From the NCBI GenBank assembly GCA_003117195.1, contig BDSI01000157.1, forward strand, positions 66,685 to 130,684: DNA of 64,000 nucleotides. The letters run 5' to 3'. Below the pieces are notes generated by a model, which worked only from the letters and a program-made list of their open reading frames with translations, was not told the origin of the DNA and searched no databases. Every line of letters starts with the position of its first letter. The stretch's first letter is position 1. A program made the translations under genes and the position numbers. Below are positions 11,402 through 22,249 of the stretch, in pieces. The DNA is from Eudorina sp. 2006-703-Eu-15 (taxonomy: Eukaryota; Chlorophyta; Chlorophyceae; Chlamydomonadales; Volvocaceae).

Positions 11402-13425
11402 TTAGGATGTCAGTGGTTTCGCAGCGCGGCCGCCAAGCGCCGCCTTGCGCCTCTAGGCGTCGTTTGTGGGGATGCTGTCGTGAATGATGCAGTGGTGAAT
11501 GAATGAATGAATGGATGGATGACTGAGGGTTTGTTGATATCGAGGGATGATTGTGTGGGTCCACGTTGGGTCCACGTTGGGCACCGGGCCCGGGGGCCCT
11601 GAACCCCGTGTCCAGCCCTCCCCCTTGGTAAGCCTCCCAGCGTACCTGCTGGGGTTGTAACACTGCGTAGAGCGCGTTCGTCGCGTGCATGCGAGTTAAA
11701 GTGATAATAAGTGACGAGCATGACACACAGTCTTTGATGATATCTGTTGCCGTTGTCCGTCATGCTATGTATGCTGTTGTGCTAAGTTGTCGCTCATGTA
11801 CGAGTTAACGTTACAGCGGACCCCGAAAAGGGATCAACGTGAATGTTGCCGAATTTTGTTGTAGCTGTTCCGTGGTGCCTGTGAGGATGGAGTCGTGTCA
11901 GTCAGGGGTGGCCGCCAGTGCCTGGCTCGCAAACCATGCGGATCCACAACAGGCCCGCAGCGACGAACCGATGGTTTGTGATCAAGCAGCTCTGAGGAGA
12001 GGCCGAAATCCCGCGAGGTCCGGCGCGGGTTGGACCTCCGCAAACTCAGGTGTTGCTCTTGGTACTCTAGTGATGTGGTTAAACCATCGCGCCCCCAGCT
12101 TCCACCGGCGGCAGCAGGCCACACGCGGCGACTAGTCTTTGACACGAACTAATATCGGGCGTGTTTGCCCAAACACGCGACCGGCGCCCCTTCTAGCGGG
12201 TCAACGTGTCGAGGGATGGCTGTGCGAGATTGGTGCCGTCCGTTTTGATCGTACAATACAAGTTCACGTACCCTGTACAGACATGATGGTGGAGGTTACG
12301 GAGGTGTGAATGAGAATGTTCTGGTGGACTGCGACGGCGGTATGTAGACCGCTCAGTTTGGGGGACGTGATTCCGCCTGGACCTGCTCACGCTGCGCATC
12401 TGGGCGCACCTCGAGCCGTTGGGGTTCATCCAATCCGCATCGCGGTCGTAGCGTCCCGCTCCCCTCACATACACATATGGGCACACCCCACTCTCCCCTG
12501 GCTTGAGGGCCCCCCTTTTGTCAATAAAGACAGCGAAAGGCCCCCCCGCCCCCCCGGCTTGAGGGCCCCCCGCCCCCGCCCCCCCCCGCTCCCCTTCACA
12601 CCGCCATCAGCTACCGTACTACCGGTATGACCCGCGGGGTCCGCTGTAACATCCTTAGTATTAATACCGGTATCAAGGACGCTGCAGCGCATCCCGGGGA
12701 CAGCGGATTCCATGCACGCAAGGAAGAGTTCACCACGCGCGCGCTAGGCCTTGACGAAGAGTCCCGACAGGCCGTGTCCGGCCAGCGGTGCCTGCCCTGC
12801 TGCCCAGGTAGCCGCTGCACGTGCGTGGGTAGCCCGCTATAGCTAGCGAACTGCGCTCTGTTGCTCGAACTGAACCACTGAGCCACACACGTACGTCACA
12901 TTTCGGAAGAAAACCACACACAAACGTCAAAAACGTTCGCCTTCGTAAAACAAGGCACGTCCACTTGTGCCAGGACCCAATCGCTGCACCAGCCGGGACG
13001 CGGGCGTCATCTACGGTAATTTGACACGTGCCAACACGGCAGTGTACACCCTACACCGCCTTCGCTGCCAACCTGCGTGCACGCCCGGCCAGCCCATCCT
13101 GCCTGCTTCAGCGGTGCGTCCTCACTATTTCTTCGTCCTGCTGTACCCGTTGCAGAGCCAACGCAACACGCAAACCTGCATCACTGCCACACACACACAT
13201 TACCAAAACTCAGTTTCTTTCTACCACCAAAACCCTGTTATGGGAAGCGAAATGGTTGGAATGCAATGCACCGTGGAACGGCCGCGTTTCAGCTACAGAC
13301 CGCCCGTTTCCATCACCCACATGTTCGGATCCATACGGAGATACGGCATGGATCCATCGGATCCATACCAACAGCAAACACGCACTCCACGCCATGGAAG
13401 ACCTGCTGGCTGTCGTACTCTTCTT
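11402..13425. other. Convergent intergenic spacer
   Basis: Lies between the ends of the LRR gene (+) and HOP1 (-). No exon-like sequence was found. It holds GAAT/GGAT short repeats near 11497-11520, a C-rich duplicated stretch at 12507-12595 (CGGCTTGAGGGCCCCCC twice), one dispersed element copy at 12624, and GGATCCAT repeats at 13327-13370. It presumably includes both 3' UTRs. Confidence 0.6.
12624..12650 (-). repeat. Dispersed GTGGACC/GCGGGTCAT element, copy E
   Basis: On the minus strand it reads CAGCGGACCCCGCGGGTCAT, matching the core of the other copies. Only the palindromic core is clear here. Confidence 0.5.
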
Positions 13426-16400
13426 TCAGGCAGCGCCACGCCTCATGCTTGCGAGCCGCGAGCCAGCGCGCGTGGCCCGCGGCGTGGAACCTGTGCCCGC
13501 GGCCGCGGTGCCAGCCGTCCCGGCGGCGGCCGACGGCCCTGCTGCCGGCCCCGCCGGCGCCGCAGCAGCGGCTGTGCCGTTGTTGCCGGCCTTGCCGCCG
13601 TGGCCGGCCGCCGTCTTGGGCTTCTTCGCGGCGGCGCCGCCCTGCTGGATGGGGTCCGCCACGTAGGACGCCTTGCGCACCCTGCAGCAGAAAGTCCGAA
13701 AGGCGAAACGCGACCCGTGGGTCCAACTGGTCAGCCATCAGCAGAGGGAGCAGCATGCATGTCTCTACTGTAACCGTTACAAGGTGGACCCGTGTCCCCA
13801 CCGGGTGTTCCCACGGGCATGTCCCATGTGAACCATCGTGCAGTGGACCAGCGGGTCGTCCATGACAGCCGAAGCCTCTTCACCAACCTTGCAATGCACA
13901 CGATCCACACCGCGAATGGAAAATACCGTAATCCTTGTTCTGTGCACCTTTTTTTTACCGTGCACCTGTGCATCTGTGTGTGAGAATGGGTGGGGTATGG
14001 GGGTGTCCACCGCGCAAGCCCAGCCCAAGGGCCACACCTGCCGCCGCGGGTGCGGTCCGGCCCCGAGTGTTGGCTGTCCACGATGTAGACCTTGGGCTCC
14101 TCCTCCGCCGGCTCGGCAGGCGCATCGCCGCCACCGCCGCCAGGGCGCTTGCCGTCCCGGACGTCTCCCGCCTCTGGAGATTCCGTCCGCTCGTCCCCTG
14201 CAGCGCAACAAGTTGACCAGCGTTCGCGAGTGGCCACGCATGGCCCGTGGAAAGCGCGTTCGTGGGACCGTGGCTCGTGACGTCGTGCGGCAGAGGCGCG
14301 ATCGCCACAACACCCCAACTGCCGCGCCGCGCCGGGCCGCGCCGCCACGCGCCCGCGCGCGGTCTCTGTGTTTCCTTTGCTATGCAGGTACCGCACCACG
14401 TAAGTATACTGAGTTATGTTGGGTGTGCCCGGGTTCGTTCTTTGGGTTTATTTCTTTTGTCATTTAACCCCAACTGCTGTGCGTGGATGCAAGCAACCTT
14501 GGGGGTAAGGCGTAGGAGTGCTTGTCGCAGGCCTCGCGGTCGTACTTGCTGCCCTGTCCGGCCGTGCCGGTCGCCTTACCACCGCCGCCGAGTGGCCTCG
14601 ACCCTGGCCTTCATTGTACCGACGGTGAAGGACCGTCGTTCCCGATTTATTGCTGTTGCTGTTGTTATTGCTACATTTGTACTTCGCCATGCATTCAAGA
14701 GACGTACGTGACACGCGCACCCAACCTATGCCGGCGCTGCGCAGCGCAACTCACCGGCCTGCGCGCTCTCCAACCGGCCCCCGCGGCTGCGCGTGATCAC
14801 GTCGCGGTCGGCATGCTGGTCCCGCGAACGTCGGCGCACGTCGTTGCCGGCGGCCCCCGCCCCCTCATCCATCTCGACCTCCTCATTGACGGCCCCTCCA
14901 GCGCGCCCGGGCTCCATGGTGAGGCCGTCCAGCCGCTTCGCGATCAAAGCCGCCGCGTCCTCGCCTTCGCCTCCGTCCTGTCGCCGCTTCCCGGGCGCTG
15001 CGCCCTTGCCGCCCGCGGCCCCCGCGGCGGCGGCCTTGTCCCTGCCAGCACCGGTCGGCGCGGCTGCGGCGGCGGCCGCATCGCCTTCCTTCTGCGCAGA
15101 CGCGAGACAACAGCCGCAGCAGGGCAAGAGTACCGGTGTATGGGGTGGCAGGCTGCGTTCAAGGGAGCTGAAAATCGCAATCGCCATCATGATGAGGATG
15201 ACGGAATCGACACCGTGCGATGCCGCCGCTCATTCGCAAGGGTTTCCGCACGCATCGCGGGACACCTTAAACGCTTGGCGACGAGTTTGACGTGCGGTCC
15301 GTGGACCTATTATTATTAACCGTTACAAGGACCTATGGCAATTACTGCCGGTAATTCCCTGCTGCTGCACGCGCCCCTGCCATCTGCGCTATCTACCTTG
15401 CGCTGCTGCTCCGCCGGAACCACCCGATAGGAGCTGCGCGAGTTGGGCACCGCCGCCAGCACGCCCTGCTCCGCCAGCCGGCCCACGTAGCCCTCCAGCG
15501 CGGCCTGGGGCATGTCGCCGAACTTGCGGCTGAGCTGCCGCAGTGTGATCTGCGGCAGACGTGCGGTGGCAGGCGGCAGGTGTGGCGGGTTGCAAGTACG
15601 GTACATGTACGCATGCTGCGATGCGTGTTTGTGTGTGTGTGTGTGGGGGGGGAGGGGGTTGAGCTGGGGCTGCATACCAATTTACCGTATGTCGCCGCGG
15701 ACAGCGGCTGGCGGAAAGGCCGCGGGTCCGGGAACGTCGTGTCGGTCTGACGCCAAACCCAGGTTATGTAGGCGGGAGAGGTAAGAGCCAGGGGCTTCCG
15801 GACACGGCTTGGGGCGTCGCTTCAGGTCCTGGAAAAGTTTCTGATTTGCTCGACTCCTGGCTGACAAGCCCCTTTCTGATCCGTCCACAGACCTTTACGC
15901 CGCGACGACTTGGATCATGCGGGGGGGGGGTCCACTGGTGACATGATCCACTGTACATCGCGCTGTGAATGCCACGCATTCACAGCGCGATGTACAGTGG
16001 ATCCTGAACCAAAGTATAAGAGCCCAACCACGCACCTGGTTGCGACCGCGGACGTACTCGCGCACCGCCAGGTAGTCCTCCGCCTGCAGTGGCGAATCGG
16101 AGCAGGGGACCGGGCGTCAGTGCGCGCGCGCGCCGGCGGTTGGGCGCACCATACCGGAAACGCGCGCAATCATACAGACAGCCCGGCGCCGCACGCGGTA
16201 CGGTATGCCCCGGCTGCCTGGCTGCCGGGTGCCGGCCCTCGAGTACAGCTTCGGCAACTGTCAGTGTCCGACGCCACGGACACTCGTGGCGACTGTGAAA
16301 GCAGAACAGCACATAGTGCACCACCAGGCTACCGCCAAGATGACTCAGGTGGTCTCCCGACGATTCCCGATGAGACCTCAATGCGGGTCGGATGCACTCA

Positions 16401-19400
16401 CACCAGCCAAGGGCGCACCTCGGGCACCTCCGTCACATCGTCCTCGTCGCCGCCGTCGCCGTTGTCGTTCGCCGTACCTCCCGCGGCCGTCCCCGCGCCG
16501 CCGCCATCAACCTCCATTGCGGCCGCGGGCTCGTCAGGTGCGGCGACGGGCTGCAGCTGCAGCTGCGGCGGCTGCAGGTCCAGGGAAGGCACCTCGTTGC
16601 GCCCAGGGTCGGTTGCGCCCGCCGGAGAGCTGGCCAGAGGGTCGGTGTTGGCTTGCAGCAGATCGGTGTTGCCTGAGGATGTCCGCGCGCGCACGGGAGA
16701 GTATGACGCCCGGGCGGGAGCGGGAGGGGGAGGGGGAGGGGGACGCCGGTGGTGCAAGAGGACCGAGTCAGGGGCAGCATGGGGAAGTTGGTACGGCAGG
16801 CACATTGCGGACGTGTATCGCGAACCGCGGCAGCTCATGCCCCAGTTCGCTTTGCATTTATCGTTATGACACCCTGACTTATGACACCCTGATAACGGTA
16901 ACGCTGGCAGGGCGCGTTCGACATACATGTGCGGCCCTCACATTGCTCAGTGCGCAACCGCAACTGCAACTGCAACTGCAACTCAGAAACCGCTCGCCAT
17001 ACTTAACCCTGACTGACCCTAAACCCTGGTCGCCGATCTCTACAAGCCTCCCGTCGGTGTCCGTGCTCACCGGTCAGTGCGGATTTGCCCGGTGTCGGCA
17101 TCGGCATCGGCGCGGCCGTCGCCTCGACCCCCGGCGTGCCCTGCTGGCCCTCACCGCCGTCCTCAACCCCCTCCATGCCGCCCTCGGCGTCGCCCCCGCG
17201 GCCGGTGACATCGGCGGACAGCAGCTCCGTCTGGCCACCCGCCACACCGCCCTCCGTGCCAGCGCCCTCTGTATCCGCGCGCGTGCCGACGTCGTCGCTG
17301 CCCACGGAGCCCGCCGAGGGCTGCGCCTGCGCCGTCACGCGGTCTTCGCCGCCGCGGGCGCCATCCGCCTGGCCGGTATCGCCTGCTGCCAGGGTACGGT
17401 CATCGAAACCGCAGGGCAACGGAACCCATTTCAGATTTCAGCAGGAAGTTCTTTCTTCGCCTTCTTGCAGGGCACACAAATGGTTGTATGGCAAGCACCC
17501 GCACCGCAATCAAGATAAGAGGAACTCCCGACGGCTGCTCGTCCGACCCTTGATTAGTAACCGTGTCAGCAGGCCGGCCGGCCGGCCGGACATGGACGCA
17601 GTCCCGGCGGTGTAGGATCTTCGAATTCAGGGCGGAACCACGCACAACCATGCACGCACCCGCCTCCCCGTCCATCATCTCGTCGTCGCAGCTGTCCAGA
17701 GTGGACTTGACCTTGAGGCTGACGGAGTGGTGGTCCGTGGACACCCGCCCGACGTTCATGGAGAACGGGGCGCGCTGCGGGCGGTACAGTGCAAGGAGGG
17801 CACATTCATTCGCGGCGGCGGAGAAGGGGACGTGTTCACCGGCGCGCCGTGTCAGGTGCAGGTAACGGACAAAGGTAGACGCGTGTTTGACAACTCTTTT
17901 AACGGCGCGCGCTAACCGGGTGAACGTGCAGCAGCCGCAGGACAGGGATCTGTGAGATGCGCACATGCATCCATGAGCCAAGGAGCCAAGGGAATTTTCA
18001 GCTTCAACGGGAACTACAACGGGTCATGGGCAGAGCCGCGAACCTTGAAGTGGCCGACACCGCTCTCGTCCACAGGCACAAAGTACGGCGGCTCGTACTC
18101 GTCCGGCGTGTGGTCCTGGTACGTCAGCTTCATGAACAGGTAGCGCTGCGGGTAAAAGCCGGCCCGTGGCATGGCGGGATAGCAGTCCGGTCGTCAGCAG
18201 CAGGGTCAGGTGGTGTGTCCGCAACCCACCAACACATATCCCGACAAGAAAGGCCACCCCAAATGCACTTAACCACAAGATCCACGCAGGGCAGCAGACC
18301 CGCACCAGTTAGCATCCGCCACAACTGTCGCCCAACCCCAGTGAACCAACCAACAACGCGCCAAACGACACCGCTATGGCCGCGGCCGGGCATACCGCTG
18401 CCATTCTGGTACTTTAGGGAAACGTTAGGGCGCAAGGAAGCAATACGCATGTGGGGCCCTGTGGGGCGCTGCCGTGCCCCTCACTACGATTCCATGCACG
18501 CTGCCATCGTAATCGGGGAACGCACCCGCACACACACACACATACACACACATACACACGGTACCTGTCGCGGGCGGACCTGATCCTCTTCTTTCGGACC
18601 CTCCTCTCTACCGCCTTCGTCCACTTCGGCGCGCTGCTGGTGCAGCAGGTCAGTATCTTTTTCTTTCTGCACGGGCTGGGACGGTTGTGCCGGGCACTTG
18701 CTTGCTGTCGGCATCGCACGCGCTGTTGACGCATACGCCCTTGCTTTTGCTGCACCTTAGGATCAGTAGGTAGTTTAGTCGAGTTTCGTCTGCATTAGCC
18801 TTCGGCGTCATAGCCGCTACTTCTGCTGGCGTAACGGCGCCCACCGGCGCTCGACAACGATACGGGGCGCTACAGCATCACGGACTACACCACCTACTTA
18901 TGGTCGACATACTTCGCCCTGGCATATTGGTAACTCTGGTCTCGGTCTCAGTCGTCGGTTGCATTGCTGGACACGGGTCTGTTTTTTCGCGGCTCAGCTT
19001 TTCTCCTTGACAACACACATACACACACATACACACGAGCTGGACGCCTGCTTTCTCGCGGCTCAATTTGGTTCTACACACGCGGCTCGCATCTCAGCAT
19101 TCTTGGGGCACGCCTATGCCCCTAGCATATGGCAGATGGCACGCATTACCGTATTGCCTTGCCTGCCGACGAGCACATGCACACACACAGGGGGCACCCA
19201 CATCTGCACACACGCAGGGCACGCACCTCCGCGGGCACCTTGTCCAGCGTGTGGCAGACCTGGACGAGCATGCGGATGAGGCGGCAGACCTGGTAGCGGA
19301 CCGTGCTCAGGTCGGCCTTGGACCCGTCCTGCGGCGAGCGGCATGGCGGGGCGGGGGCAGCTCGGTGCTAGCTGGGCAGGGACCGCGTTATTGAGGCTCG

Positions 19401-21215
19401 CTCAAGCACGGGTACAGGAGGTACAGCCGCGCACGCTGATTTGTACGACCACGAGGAAGCAATGCAGCCGCAGCGACAGCGCTCGCATTTTGGGTTAGCA
19501 AACGTGCGGCGGACACCGTACGCATGCCACAGCGTACAAGCTGGACACGTGGACAGTTACTCTCACGAATGGCGTCTGTGGGCGGCCGCGCACCCGTCCC
19601 TGCACCTACCTGCTTGAACTCGCCCTTGTTGCGCGTGCCGCGCTTCCTGTCGCCGCCCTCGGCCCCCGTCACCGCGTTGATGTCCATGGCCACCTGGCCA
19701 TTCTCGCCGTACTTGAAAGTAAAGATGTACTCCTGTCAAAATACGACAGGGTACAGCAGGTACACGTAACACGCATGGTCGGTATACGTACCGGTATATT
19801 TGATGGGTACCGTGCGCCGCTCATTCAGCAGCGCCATACATGGAACGACAGGCGCCCGGCACGGCACACGGTCTGCACACACATGACCCTCGGTTCGTAT
19901 GGCGTAGGTGCGGTGTTGATGAATGATGATGGTTGGAAGGTGTTCATCATATAAACCGCCCGACATAAACCCTTATGCAGGGCCCGGAAGCCTATCCACA
20001 CTGCAACGGTACTACTACTTGTGCATGACACGGCAACCGCGCCCGATGCCCAGCCGGTGAGCCACCGACCGATACTTTCGGCTGCAGCGGCCACTATGAC
20101 CACAGGCCGGGCTCACAGTTCGCCCACCTCGAGAAGCTGCGTGCCCTCGGCGTCAGTGGAGATACCAAAGAAGAGGTTCTTCAGGTAGCCGCGCTTGATG
20201 GAGTCGTACACGCCGCCCTCGACCCAGTCCACCAGCCTCCGCGACTCGTCACAGGCGGGCAACAGCATCTTGATGTGCATGTCTGGACACGTAATGGCGG
20301 CGGTAAACGCACACCGTGCATGAATGCGCACAATCACGTACGGCAACAGACATTCGGGTCGAGATCGTACGGCATGTCTATCTGCGCTTGGTGGCTTAAT
20401 GAAGTGGTTGCCGTTAGGCTTGGGAGGCCCCGCAAGTAAACGTCGTAAGGTTGCAAAATCCCTCCTTTTTCTTAATTATTCTCATTTTCAGCACCCACAT
20501 GTCGTACGTGGCAAGGTAATAAGATGACGTCGACCGCTTGCGCGCTGTGTACGACAGTACGACACTGCGGTGCAGGGTATCCTGTCCCAATTCAAAGGTC
20601 ACACGCCGCCCTGGATGCCCTCACCCTCCAGGTTCTTCATGTCGACGCCCTTGAAGCTCTTCTCCGGGAAGAGGCCGCGCAGGTAACTAACATGGAAGAT
20701 CGACTGCAGCCGCGGATAAGGGAGAGCGCGCGAGCGTTCGGCGTCGAGGGGCGGAGGTGAGGAGCAGGTTGCCTAGGCACTGATCGCATTGCCAACACGG
20801 ACGTTGTGGCCAACGGCACACACATATGCTGCGGCCCTTAGGTTCTCGTGCAGCAAGGTATGGCAGGACCGGAACCGACCCACATGGGGTTGGTTGCCTG
20901 CCGACCCAAATCAGATACTGCTTAAAAGCTTGAAGCTCGTCATGATACAGGTCCGACCCAGATGACCCAGATCGCCGCACGTGAGAAATTTGTAATGCCT
21001 TCGAAAGCAAAGATCGTCCAGGTCGCCCCGACCTCGCCTAAAGCCCGCCACACCACCGCCCGTATCCCGGGCTGAGAATTGTAGGCATGTTGACGTCGGT
21101 CACAATCTGCTGCGCTCACCACACGCAGCAGGCAGCGGACCAGTTCCAGGGACTCCGTGTGGCTGATGTTGGTTTGTTGCTGCGCTTGAGCCTGAGCAGC
21201 AGCCTGAACTCGGCC
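13426..21215 (-). CDS. HOP1: HOP1/ASY1 meiotic HORMA-domain protein (first exon unresolved)
   Basis: Exons (minus): 21215-21120, 20703-20625, 20282-20128, 19732-19610, 19328-19227, 18145-18044, 17774-17660, 17385-17071, 16672-16419, 16083-16036, 15549-15397, 15091-14755, 14603-14580, 14197-14038, 13681-13426: about 772 residues. HORMA domain: ESLELVRCLLRV, SYLRGLFPEKSFKGVDMKNL, DESRRLVDWVEGGVYDSIKR, EYIFTFKYGENGQVAMDI, RYLFMKLTYQDHTPDEYEPP, SLKVKSTLDSCDDEMMDG. An acidic linker follows, then a winged-helix segment (ITLRQLSRKFGDMPQAALEG) and RKASYVADPIQQ, which matches the HORMA closure motif at the ASY1 C-terminus. The protein would build the meiotic chromosome axis and promote interhomologue recombination. 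No Met is in frame in the 21215 exon, so the start lies between it and ESF1. The 14603 exon is uncertain: a longer form to 14498 encodes codon-biased SKYDREACDKHSYA but breaks phase with the next exon. The 18044 donor (GTTCGC) is weak. Confidence 0.94.
13841..13885 (+). repeat. Dispersed GTGGACC/GCGGGTCAT element, copy D
   Basis: CAGTGGACCAGCGGGTCGT followed by GACAGCCGAAGCCTCTTCA, in the last intron of HOP1 and opposite to the gene's direction. Confidence 0.6.
15945..16003. repeat. Perfect 28-bp palindrome in a HOP1 intron
   Basis: Arms 15945-15972 and 15976-16003 are exact reverse complements around the three-base loop CAC; they start GATCCACTGTACATC. It lies in the intron between the 16083-16036 and 15549-15397 exons, 32 bases from the donor-side exon. 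Confidence 0.97.
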
Positions 21216-22249
21216 CTGCGGACACGAACGAAGGCGAAATTTACAAATTGCGGTTAAGAGAGATAGACGTTGGTTGCACGACGTGGTCCGTGGCGCTGTT
21301 CACGATTTTGCCGATCGAGTCGCGGCGAAGCGCCGCACTGCCGGCAGGGCTCGCGCGCATGCCTCAGCGCGCAAACCTTCAGAGCTTCATGCCCGGTACC
21401 GCGGAAATTTGCGAAAATGAAGCACTGTCTTGCCAAAGCAATCGGCGCTCGCAAGACTCAGCAGACTGCGCGCGTGACACGCAAGTGAACGAAACGGCCC
21501 CAAAAGCTGCGTGCGCTAGCGTGCCGTTGAAGCAACATGTTGTAAAATGGAGCCTGAGCTTGCTTGTTTGCGCAATCCTAAAGCCCCAAGCATCATGTGT
21601 TGCGGGTCCACACGCGGGAAAGCACCCTTATCCGCTTAATTTAAAGCCACAGTCGCAGCTGTGACTGCAAGCCCACACGATGCATGAACCGCATGACGCG
21701 CATCAGACAAGCAACGGGCTGCTCCACCGCTAGTCCTGACTGTCGACGCACCATCTCGACGAGTGTGAACCTTGGCGCTTGGACAAACAAATACCGTTCC
21801 TGGTCGAGCTGCCAAGAGCTTGAACCACCTGCTTGCCAGGTACTTGCTGAAGGTGCGTGCGGAGCACTTACAGCGGTTGTTTGCTTGGGGCTCTTGGGTA
21901 TAACTTAATTGTGTTCACGGTACCAGTTACAATGATAATCGCAGTTCCGAATGGTTGTCTAATGTCTACCTTTAGTTGCAACGACAAACAGGGCAAGGTA
22001 TTCAGGTGCCCGCCATGCGACGTGGTGTTCCGGAGCTGCAGTACGGCTCCTTCCGCCGTTTTTGCCTTTGCGACCAGTGCTTTGCCACTGCGCTGCTTTA
22101 AATACCAAAATCCTAAATAACAGTTTCTCATAACTTCACCACTCCACGCCTGTAATCGCTCAACCACCTATCCTCCCTTCACTCAACTGAAGCACTTACA
22201 CCCTATAAAAATACTGCGCTCGACCTGCTGCCCCTAGTATCTAGCCGCC
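21216..22249. other. Spacer between HOP1 and ESF1
   Basis: Should contain the unresolved first exon and promoter of HOP1 and the ESF1 3' UTR (poly(A) signal at 22196). It is less GC-rich than the coding regions. One minus-strand possibility is a short ATG exon starting near 21361 and leaving at an in-phase GTGAAC donor, but nothing confirms it. Confidence 0.55.
22196..22200 (-). promoter_or_regulatory. TGTAA polyadenylation signal of ESF1
   Basis: TTACA on the plus strand reads TGTAA on the minus strand, 50 bases beyond the ESF1 stop codon, the expected position for the algal poly(A) signal. Confidence 0.7.

Noticed and set aside
12845..12885. tRNA-like start on the minus strand (TGGCTCAGTGG followed by GTTCGAG)
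   Set aside because: A and B box-like strings are only about ten bases apart and no cloverleaf with acceptor and anticodon stems can be drawn.
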